Shown piece after piece: positions 57,856-64,000 of a stretch of 64,000 nt of DNA; the stretch's first letter is position 1; each line of letters starts with the position of its first letter. Source of the stretch: Lachnospiraceae bacterium (GTDB lineage: Bacteria > Bacillota > Clostridia > Lachnospirales > Lachnospiraceae). The DNA lies in NCBI GenBank assembly GCA_024697595.1, contig JAILFK010000010.1, positions 114,852-178,851 of the forward strand, written 5' to 3'. A model generated the notes under the pieces. The model searched no databases. It saw only the letters and a program-made list of their open reading frames with translations, and had not been told where the DNA came from. The position numbers and the translations under genes were made by a program.

Positions 57856-58848
57856 CTATTCTCCCATATTTTCATATAATGTGACTGATTGCATAGCATT
57901 CACTCCATCATCATCTACATAAAACCAATCATAATTTCCAATATGCTCTTCTCGCCCAGAAATCTGATTAATATTATCTATATTATAATCATATTTCATC
58001 GCAGCGTATCCAATTAGCGGATAAATATAAATTGGAATATTTGTACAATAATAATTCTTATATTTATCAATCCATCTAAAAATTATTTTGTAATCAGATT
58101 TAACAGTCTCCTTCACTTTTGGCACAAAAGCTAACATAAAATCTCTTTGTCTCATCATTCTATCAAGGTTAGAAAAGTTTACATATATACTTCTAAAATG
58201 AACGAACTCATAGGCTTCCTCCCCTGACATATGAACAGTTTCACCAGCTTTATATGAATACAAATCATTACTTTGACAATCATTGGACATGGTTACATCC
58301 ACTCCACCAATATCATCGAGCAATCCCCATAGGATTCCCATACTTACAGTGCAATAATAATCAATACTTGTACCACCTAAAACCTCCGATACCGCATCCA
58401 CCATATACTCACTTCCCTCTTCAGGTGAAGTTCCATAAGCATACTCTAAACAAATTTGTTTTTCTTCTGTACTAATAATATTTCCATCATCATCTCTGAC
58501 ATGAACTTCCGTAACCGTCTCTCTCGGAATGGATGTAAGATATACTCTCTCATTTTCCCAGTCTATAGATGCAAGGCAAATAAAATCAGCTTGACCATTT
58601 TCACCAGCCACAGCAGAACTATTAATCAAATTATCTCTCTTATCACATCCTATCAGTAATATATTTGTCATTTTTTTCTTTTCAATATATTTCTGCTGAT
58701 CTACTGTGATAATATTTCTATCTTTTTGGGATCTGGTAATTGAAACATTTATAACACCACCAATGACTATTAAAAGAATTATTAGAATTAATAAGATTAT
58801 ACTAAACACCCTAAAAGCTCTATGTTTTCCCCAAAAACTCTTAATCAA
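57856..58848 (-). CDS. LytR-CpsA-Psr (LCP) family protein
   Basis: Protein of 330 residues with one membrane helix (RVFSIILLILIILLIVIGGV) and an extracytoplasmic LCP domain: NILLIGCDKRDNL, YLTSIPRETVTEV, VLGGTSIDYYCTVSM, LLDDIGGVDVTMSNDC and a FVHFRSIYVNFSNLDRMMRQRDF region. LCP enzymes attach wall polymers to peptidoglycan. The longest frame starts at GTG 58866. I prefer TTG 58848, ten bases after GAGGAG. Its overlap in context with sortase B suggests a joint role in wall decoration. Confidence 0.88.
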   Translation of the reverse strand: MIKSFWGKHRAFRVFSIILLILIILLIVIGGVINVSITRSQKDRNIITVDQQKYIEKKKMTNILLIGCDKRDNLINSSAVAGENGQADFICLASIDWENERVYLTSIPRETVTEVHVRDDDGNIISTEEKQICLEYAYGTSPEEGSEYMVDAVSEVLGGTSIDYYCTVSMGILWGLLDDIGGVDVTMSNDCQSNDLYSYKAGETVHMSGEEAYEFVHFRSIYVNFSNLDRMMRQRDFMLAFVPKVKETVKSDYKIIFRWIDKYKNYYCTNIPIYIYPLIGYAAMKYDYNIDNINQISGREEHIGNYDWFYVDDDGVNAMQSVTLYENMGE

Positions 58849-58889
58849 AACTATATCTCTCCTCACTTTTCAATTTATTTTATTGTATT

Positions 58890-58895
58890 ATTATA
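58890..58895 (-). promoter_or_regulatory. Possible -10 box for the LCP-sortase operon
   Basis: TATAAT on the minus strand, about 40 bases before the TTG start, with only a poor -35 (ACTTTA) 17 bases upstream. Confidence 0.4.
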
Positions 58896-58933
58896 GACTC
58901 TAAAATGCAAATTAAAGTTCTATTAACAATAAA

Positions 58934-58966
58934 TAAAAAAGCGAAGGTCAATAAATCAACCTTCGC
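58934..58966 (-). terminator. Terminator after azlD
   Basis: GCGAAGGT/ACCTTCGC stem with TGATTTATTG-type loop and TTTTTTATTT following on the minus strand. It ends the NSS-azlC-azlD transcript. Confidence 0.92.
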
Positions 58967-58973
58967 ATAAGAA

Positions 58974-59291
58974 TCAACACATCTTCATAATCAATTCCAC
59001 CACAAACACTGTAACGCAAGCTACAACTGCAACCACAGTCAGGCTCTTATTTTTCAAGGCAACCAAAACTGCTACCACGGTTCCAGCTATGGCTCCGAGC
59101 ATAATATTTGTCGAATAAAATACTGCTGGAATAGTCATAGCCGCAAGAACAGCATATGGTATGTAATATAAAAATGATTGTATGTATTTATTTTCTATTT
59201 TATTTTTTACAGCCACAAAAGGAATAACTCTGACAAGATATGTAGTTCCAGCTAATATGGCCAAGTAAATCCAAAAGGATGGTCCTGTCAT
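58974..59291 (-). CDS. azlD: Branched-chain amino acid exporter subunit AzlD
   Basis: Small membrane protein of 105 residues with four helices, the AzlD partner of AzlC. Motifs: YLAILAGTTYLVRVIPFVAV and YIPYAVLAAMTIPAVFYST. Its start overlaps azlC by four bases (ATGA), so the two are translationally coupled. Together they form an exporter of branched-chain amino acids. Confidence 0.9.
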   Translation of the reverse strand: MTGPSFWIYLAILAGTTYLVRVIPFVAVKNKIENKYIQSFLYYIPYAVLAAMTIPAVFYSTNIMLGAIAGTVVAVLVALKNKSLTVVAVVACVTVFVVELIMKMC

Positions 59292-59983
59292 GATTCCGCC
59301 TCCTCAATTGGAAATAGCACTGCTCCAATTACAGCAGCCACCACTCCACATATTGTAATAGCTATTCCAGATGATACTCCTTGCAAAAATGGAATATATC
59401 TAAATCCGCAGCTTAGTGCTATTGCAATCGCCACAACCACCACTACCGGATTAGATTTTTTCATCTCAGGAACAACAATAGCAATAAACATGGCATATAA
59501 GGCTATACCCAATGCACTCATAAGATTTTCTGGAAGAACCGATCCAAGCAGAGCACCGATTAAGGTTCCACCTGCCCATCCCACATAAGGTAAGGTTGAT
59601 AGTCCAGCAAAATAACTTCTACTAATAGAATCCTTGGTACTGGCAACACCAAATATCTCATCAGTCATAGCAAATCCCAAAAGCCATCTATATATCCCCT
59701 TAAATTTTGAATCAGCCTTTTGCCCTATGGCAATCGACATAAAGGAATATCGGATATTTATTGTAAGTTGGGAAATAAGCATCTCCATATAAAGTCCAGG
59801 ATGAATCATTGTACCAATACCCGCCAACTGTCCAGCGGAGGTCAAAGTCATCATCGATATAATTGTTGCCTGCCACCAATATAAACCTGTGGACACAGCC
59901 ATTATTCCAAATGTAAATGATACAGACAGGTACCCCAAACCAATTGGGATACCTGCCTTTAATCCTTCTTTATAATCTCTCAT
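59288..59983 (-). CDS. azlC: Branched-chain amino acid exporter subunit AzlC
   Basis: Membrane protein of 231 residues with about seven helices. It has IPIGLGYLSVSFTFGIMAV at the N-terminus and GFAMTDEIFGVA in the middle, typical of AzlC. It overlaps both the upstream transporter gene and azlD by four bases, so all three are one operon. The nearby leu and ilv genes supply the likely substrates, although they are 11 kb away. Confidence 0.92.
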   Translation of the reverse strand: MRDYKEGLKAGIPIGLGYLSVSFTFGIMAVSTGLYWWQATIISMMTLTSAGQLAGIGTMIHPGLYMEMLISQLTINIRYSFMSIAIGQKADSKFKGIYRWLLGFAMTDEIFGVASTKDSISRSYFAGLSTLPYVGWAGGTLIGALLGSVLPENLMSALGIALYAMFIAIVVPEMKKSNPVVVVVAIAIALSCGFRYIPFLQGVSSGIAITICGVVAAVIGAVLFPIEEAES

Positions 59984-61509
59984 TCGTCCTCGTCAATCCA
60001 TTCAACTTCTGTTTCAACAAAGCCCTTTTTCTTCTTTCTGTTCACAATGAATTTCACAATAAATCCACTGGAGAATACCAGTGCTGACACACACCATCCA
60101 CCGATGAACTCAGCCCAGAAAGCATAGCCGTAATGACCGCCCTTGGTCACAAACAAAGTATATAAGTTCCATACGAACAATACTGCTAGAGCTATTGGTG
60201 ATACAAATTTTACAGAAGTAATAAACCACCATTTAGGCATCTTAAACTTACCTGTATTTTTATTAACCTGCTTCAATACCTTATTAGGATTAAACATCCA
60301 GCCAACAGCAATACACTCCAAGATACCAATCAAAATCAAATTAATCTGGTTAGTCCAGTTATCTACAATATCAAGCCAAGCCAAGCCCGCTCTTGTACAG
60401 TAGATAAGCGAAATACTTCCAGCAACTGTACAGATACCAATTGTTGTCTTCTTTGGATTTAACTTAAACTTATCTGACACTGATGCAGATACACCTTCAA
60501 CAATCGAAAATGCTGAATCAATGGCAAGCGTAACAAGCATAAGATAGAAAATCACACCAAAGATAACATTTACCACACCATTGCTTGTAAGATTTACAAT
60601 GGCCTGCGGATATATAAGAAATGCTGTGGCAATTCCCGAATCAGAAATCTCATCCAACATTCCAACACCACCCATAGTAGAAAACATAACTATGGCTGAC
60701 AAAATACTGACTGCAGCATCACTGAATGCAATAATCAAACAATCCTCTGCAAGGTTTGTTGCTGTATCAAGATATGAACCGTAGGCAAACATAATAGCCA
60801 TCATAATTGATAAACTATAGAATACCTGTCCTATGGCATCTATCCAAAGACTTGCATCAGCAAAAGCAGAAAGCTGAGGAATAAATAGCATTTTCAATCC
60901 ATCCATAGCCCCTGGCATTGTACATCCTTTAACAGCAAGGATAATAAGCAAGATAATTGGAAGTAAAACTGTGTATTTAACAACAGCTCCCACTGAACTC
61001 GCACCATCTCTGATACAGTAATACATAAGTCCCCATGCCACAATGGCTGCAATTAATACAGGAATAGGAATTGTATATCCCACAACATCCCAAGTGGTGT
61101 GGGTCATGCTCTCAAAGACGCCCTTGGCCGCCACGGAATCTCCCGTCATGCCGCCAAATTTAAAGGCACCTACAACCATGAGCAAAATCCAAGCAAAAAC
61201 AATTGCATAGTATGTAACTATGACAAAGGCATTGGCTGTGGCAGCCCATCCTACAGGTTCCATCTTCTTATTAATTCCGCGAAGACACTCACCAGCACCC
61301 TTACGCAATTTTCTCGCAATTGACAACTCCATCATAAGAAGTGGAATTCCCATTACAAGCATAGCAATCAAAAATACTACCAAAAAAGTTCCGCCACCGT
61401 GTTTTGCAGCAAGTCCAGGGAATCTCCATGCATTTCCCAATCCGACAGCAGAGCCAACTGAAGCCAAAATAAATGTGCTTCTAGAAGCCCAACTACTTCT
61501 CTTTTCCAT
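59980..61509 (-). CDS. Neurotransmitter:sodium symporter-family transporter
   Basis: Polytopic Na+-dependent amino acid transporter of 509 residues, LeuT fold, 12 helices. The N-terminus has SRSTFILASVGSAVGLGNAW, with the sodium-site residues G-S-A-V-G and the RFP motif (AWRFPGLAA). Helix 6 has AIGQVFYSLSIMMAIMFAYG and helix 8 the AIDSAFSIVEGVSAS stretch. The C-terminus is basic then acidic (NRKKKKGFVETEVEWIDEDE). The substrate is not known; pairing with AzlCD suggests branched-chain or other amino acids. Confidence 0.93.
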   Translation of the reverse strand: MEKRSSWASRSTFILASVGSAVGLGNAWRFPGLAAKHGGGTFLVVFLIAMLVMGIPLLMMELSIARKLRKGAGECLRGINKKMEPVGWAATANAFVIVTYYAIVFAWILLMVVGAFKFGGMTGDSVAAKGVFESMTHTTWDVVGYTIPIPVLIAAIVAWGLMYYCIRDGASSVGAVVKYTVLLPIILLIILAVKGCTMPGAMDGLKMLFIPQLSAFADASLWIDAIGQVFYSLSIMMAIMFAYGSYLDTATNLAEDCLIIAFSDAAVSILSAIVMFSTMGGVGMLDEISDSGIATAFLIYPQAIVNLTSNGVVNVIFGVIFYLMLVTLAIDSAFSIVEGVSASVSDKFKLNPKKTTIGICTVAGSISLIYCTRAGLAWLDIVDNWTNQINLILIGILECIAVGWMFNPNKVLKQVNKNTGKFKMPKWWFITSVKFVSPIALAVLFVWNLYTLFVTKGGHYGYAFWAEFIGGWCVSALVFSSGFIVKFIVNRKKKKGFVETEVEWIDEDE

Positions 61510-61594
61510 AATTTAATTCTCTCCTTTTTCTATATAACTTTCAATATTTATACCGCAATTTGATAAACATTTATATATATATTATTTTATGAAA

Positions 61595-61649
61595 CAAAAA
61601 ATAATTTTTTGAACACGTATATCACTATACTACAAAAAATTATTTTTTC
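61595..61649. repeat. Near-perfect inverted repeat upstream of the NSS transporter gene
   Basis: CAAAAAATAATTTTTTG (61595-61611) is the inverse of CAAAAAATTATTTTTTC (61633-61649) at 16 of 17 positions, with 21 bases between. Each arm is also almost self-complementary. It is about 90 bases before the transporter start. The 61510-61720 gap holds this repeat, a CAAGG/CCTTG hairpin without a T-tract, and no gene. Confidence 0.6.
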
Positions 61650-61720
61650 AACAAATTTCATTATTTTTTCAAGGTTTATAAGCCTTGTTAAAACACAACT
61701 ATTATTCTTTATTAGCTTAT

Positions 61721-62296
61721 TTATGAATTTTCACTTTTATACTTATCTACCTCAGCCTGAGTCATTTTATCAATCTCAGCTTTTAATCTTTTCATATACT
61801 CAGAAAATCCAATGTTTTCATTCCCATATGTAAAATTCAATTCAAACTCAAGGGGCAACCAAGTGGATAAATCTGATTCATCATGAGATATCACCGCCTC
61901 TAGTCGATCCAACGCCTTATATATTTTGGCCTCCTGGGTTTCTAGCGCCAACATCTCCTTATAAAGAGCCATCCATTCCTCTCGCTCAGCCTCAGGAAAT
62001 GTATTTACCCAATTAAATAGAAGTTCTTCTTCCTTATCCTCATCCTCATCCTTCTTATAAAAAGAAGGAATATCGCCGGTAAAAGCTTCTCCCAAATCAT
62101 GGATAAGACACATTCTAATAACCCTGTTCATATCAGCTTCTGGAAACTCATTTGTCAAAAGCATGGCCATAAGAGATATTCTCCAAGAATGATCCGCCAC
62201 ACTCTCCTTGCGATTCTCCTGAGTATAACAATGTCTAGTTGTGGTCTTTAAACGACCTGCCACTTGTAAAATATCCAACAATTCATTCGGTTGCAT
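61721..62296 (-). CDS. HD-domain hydrolase (YfbR/5'-deoxynucleotidase-like)
   Basis: Metal-dependent phosphohydrolase of 191 residues. The HD motif is spread as TTRHCYTQENRKESVADHSW, then MCLIHDLGEAFTGDIPSF, the usual HD..D arrangement. Homologues act on 5'-deoxynucleotides or related monophosphates; the substrate here is not known. It follows the DEAD-box gene by 22 bases. Confidence 0.85.
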   Translation of the reverse strand: MQPNELLDILQVAGRLKTTTRHCYTQENRKESVADHSWRISLMAMLLTNEFPEADMNRVIRMCLIHDLGEAFTGDIPSFYKKDEDEDKEEELLFNWVNTFPEAEREEWMALYKEMLALETQEAKIYKALDRLEAVISHDESDLSTWLPLEFELNFTYGNENIGFSEYMKRLKAEIDKMTQAEVDKYKSENS

Positions 62297-62318
62297 AAAA
62301 GCCTCCCCCTAATAAGTA

Positions 62319-63701
62319 TTAAGCTATGTTTGCCTTTTTCTTATTACTGTGATTATTTTTTATATTACTTCGAGATTTATTACCTTTTCTGTAATTACTG
62401 TTTTTGCCATTATTATGTCCATTATTTTTAGACTTTCCATCATGACTCTTTTTCGATTCATATTTGGCAGCTCTATTTTGACTATTTTTAGGCTTGTTGG
62501 TTCGAGATTTATAGTTCTTGTTGCCTCGATTATTCTGCTTATTATACTTCTTATTTCTACCATTCTTCTTCAATCGAGTCACAGGTACACTCCACTGAGT
62601 TTCCTCCTCCTCAATTTGTCTTTCAAGAAGTTTTTCAACCTCTGCTAAAACCTCAACCTCATCAGGTGAACACATGGAAATTGCAATACCATTTTCCCCT
62701 GCGCGGCCAGCTCTACCAATTCTATGAATATATGATTCCGCCTCATCAGGCAACTCATAATTAAATACGTGACTGATTTTTGGAATATCAATTCCTCGAG
62801 AAGCCACATCTGTAGCCACCAACACCTTGATATTTCCAGATCTAAATCTATCAAGAGCATCCTTTCTCTGACCTTGAGACTTATTTCCATGAATAGCCAA
62901 AGCCTTGATGCCCTTTCTATTTAACTGTTTAACCAACTTATCAGCACCGTATTTTGTTCTGGTAAATACGATTGATTTAAGCACTTCTTCTCTGTTTAGA
63001 TAATCAACCAACAGTTTTACCTTATCATCTCTCCCCACAAAGCACAAGCGCTGCTCCACAGTATCTGCAGGACTTGATGTGGCTGCAACTCTCACATCCA
63101 CTGGATTATCAAGCAAATCAAGAGCCAACTGCTCAATCTGCTTTGGCATTGTGGCAGAAAACATCAAAGTCTGTCTGTCCTTTGCAATTAGACTTTCAAC
63201 CTTTCTGATATCTGGAATAAATCCCATATCAAGCATTCTATCAGCCTCATCTAACACGAAGATTTCCACATCACTCAAATCAATAATCTCTCGACTGACA
63301 AAATCTAGAAGTCGTCCTGGAGTAGCAATTAAAATATCGCAACCTTTTTCTAACTTTCTAATCTGTGGCTTCTGTGGTGCACCACCGTAGACGCAGGCTG
63401 AATAAAGTTTCATGTATCTACCGTACTTCTTACAATTATCAAATATCTGCATAGCCAACTCTCTTGTTGGTGTAAGTATCAAAGCTCTTGGATTCGGTTT
63501 TCTATCAGGTGCCAATTTATGTAATACCGGCAGAGCAAAAGCTGCAGTTTTTCCAGTTCCTGTCTGAGCACAAGCAAGGATATCATTTCCATCAAGAACC
63601 ACAGGTATTGCCTTCTCCTGGATAGGAGTCATCTCCTCATATCCCGCTTTTTTAATTGCATTTTGTATTTCTTTTCTTAGTTTCGTTTCTGTAAATTTCA
63701 A
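62319..63701 (-). CDS. DEAD-box RNA helicase with basic C-terminal tail
   Basis: ATP-dependent RNA helicase of 460 residues. It has Q-motif-like EEMTPIQEKAIPV, motif I AQTGTGKTAAFALPVL, Ia PTRELAMQ, Ib TPGRLLDF, II LDEADRMLDMGF, III SATMP, V VATDVASRGIDIP and VI HRIGRAGRAGENG. The tail (last about 85 residues) is full of Lys, Asn, Arg and Gly (NNRGNKNYKSRTNKPKNSQN), an RNA-binding extension common in cold-shock/ribosome-assembly helicases of this group. The longest frame begins at 63722; TTG 63701 behind TTGGAGAT gives MKFTETKLRKEIQ and is preferred. Confidence 0.94.
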   Translation of the reverse strand: MKFTETKLRKEIQNAIKKAGYEEMTPIQEKAIPVVLDGNDILACAQTGTGKTAAFALPVLHKLAPDRKPNPRALILTPTRELAMQIFDNCKKYGRYMKLYSACVYGGAPQKPQIRKLEKGCDILIATPGRLLDFVSREIIDLSDVEIFVLDEADRMLDMGFIPDIRKVESLIAKDRQTLMFSATMPKQIEQLALDLLDNPVDVRVAATSSPADTVEQRLCFVGRDDKVKLLVDYLNREEVLKSIVFTRTKYGADKLVKQLNRKGIKALAIHGNKSQGQRKDALDRFRSGNIKVLVATDVASRGIDIPKISHVFNYELPDEAESYIHRIGRAGRAGENGIAISMCSPDEVEVLAEVEKLLERQIEEEETQWSVPVTRLKKNGRNKKYNKQNNRGNKNYKSRTNKPKNSQNRAAKYESKKSHDGKSKNNGHNNGKNSNYRKGNKSRSNIKNNHSNKKKANIA

Positions 63702-63731
63702 ATTTATCTCCAATCTATGCATAAATGCACA

Positions 63732-63766
63732 TAAAAATAGCCAGACTTTTATGTCTGGCTATTTTT
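63732..63766. terminator. Bidirectional terminator at the right of the helicase gene
   Basis: AAAAATAGCCAGAC/GTCTGGCTATTTTT stem with a short TTTTAT loop. On the minus strand it lies upstream of the helicase; it likely ends transcription of a neighbour further right or of the transposase side. Confidence 0.85.
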
Positions 63767-63941
63767 AAACAATTTTACCAATTTCTAACATAAAGATTTG
63801 TCTATTTTAACAGAAACCTTGTAAGATTGCAAATATTCTTTTTGTTCCTTGGTTATTCTATATAAACCATTTTTGATAATGTCTTAATAAACCACAAGAG
63901 AAAATGTCTCAAATGTGGTAGGCTACCTTCTGGTAAAGGAG

Positions 63942-64000
63942 GTGGACATTATCAGAAAGGTTAATTTAAGGATGGATGAACAAAAGAAATATGAAGTTAT
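63942..64000 (+). CDS. Start of a transposase (possible ISNCY-type), cut by window edge
   Basis: About 20 codons on the plus strand, behind TAAAGGAGGTGG: IIRKVNLRMDEQKKYEVI. This resembles the N-terminus of ISNCY-like transposases of Lachnospiraceae. The start is uncertain: GTG 63942, ATT 63948 or ATG 63972. Most of the gene lies outside the window. Confidence 0.5.
   Translation, partial: MDIIRKVNLRMDEQKKYEV

Noticed and set aside
61653..61700. CAAGG/CCTTG hairpin after the HD gene as a terminator
   Set aside because: On the minus strand it is followed by A residues, not T, so it does not fit a factor-independent terminator for that gene.

Overview
The window is low-GC Firmicutes DNA and most likely comes from a gut or rumen Lachnospiraceae close to Butyrivibrio or Pseudobutyrivibrio. 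The evidence is the A/T-rich codon use, an NfnAB-type transhydrogenase, pyruvate formate-lyase with its activase, a class B sortase, Phe T-box control of pheST, a Firmicutes-type 6S RNA, plant-polysaccharide hydrolases (GH5, GH2) and a compact clostridial dcw cluster. The genus is inference. Nearly all genes lie on the minus strand; citrate synthase, a CheY/CheX-like pair, an AP2-like gene and a transposase start at the right edge are on the plus strand.

Layout. 1-1.9 kb: end of an exopolysaccharide locus (partial sugar transferase and a decayed acyltransferase). 2-4.3 kb: nfnA-nfnB. 4.6-9 kb: two CobW-type GTPases, argS and a QueT-type transporter. 9.2-19 kb: division and cell-wall cluster in the order mraZ-rsmH-ftsL-PBP-mraY-murD-ftsW-ftsQ-ftsZ, without murE, murF, murG, murC or ftsA. 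19.2-22.4 kb: lgt, a C39-like peptidase, queA. 22.7-24.5 kb: a PD-(D/E)XK-like gene followed by about 1 kb holding three unrelated tandem-repeat families. 24.5-28.3 kb: T-box-pheS-pheT. 28.4-31.3 kb: YihY, SpoIID-like protein, 6S RNA. 31.5-36.8 kb: citrate synthase, a two-component system and the CheY/CheX-like pair. 37-42 kb: LTA synthase-like and YfhO-like membrane enzymes. 42.2-48.2 kb: thrC, AP2-like gene, leuD, leuC, ilvC, ilvN. 48.4-52.3 kb: phosphopantetheinyl transferase, pflA, pflB. 52.5-58.9 kb: YoaK-like protein, GH2, GH5 lipoprotein, a sortase-signal surface protein, sortase B and an LCP protein. 59-61.5 kb: AzlC/AzlD and an NSS transporter. 61.7-64 kb: HD hydrolase, DEAD-box helicase, start of a transposase.

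Some genes work together. MraZ heads the division operon and has a four-repeat operator over its own promoter. NfnAB and PflBA belong to fermentative redox and acetyl-CoA metabolism. The thr/leu/ilv genes make amino acids, and AzlCD probably exports branched-chain ones. The LCP, sortase B, signal-bearing protein, GH5 and GH2 genes look like a cell-surface module. Several start codons were moved from the longest reading frame to a GTG, TTG or ATG behind a clear Shine-Dalgarno sequence; each entry says so. All calls come from reading the sequence; no database search was run.
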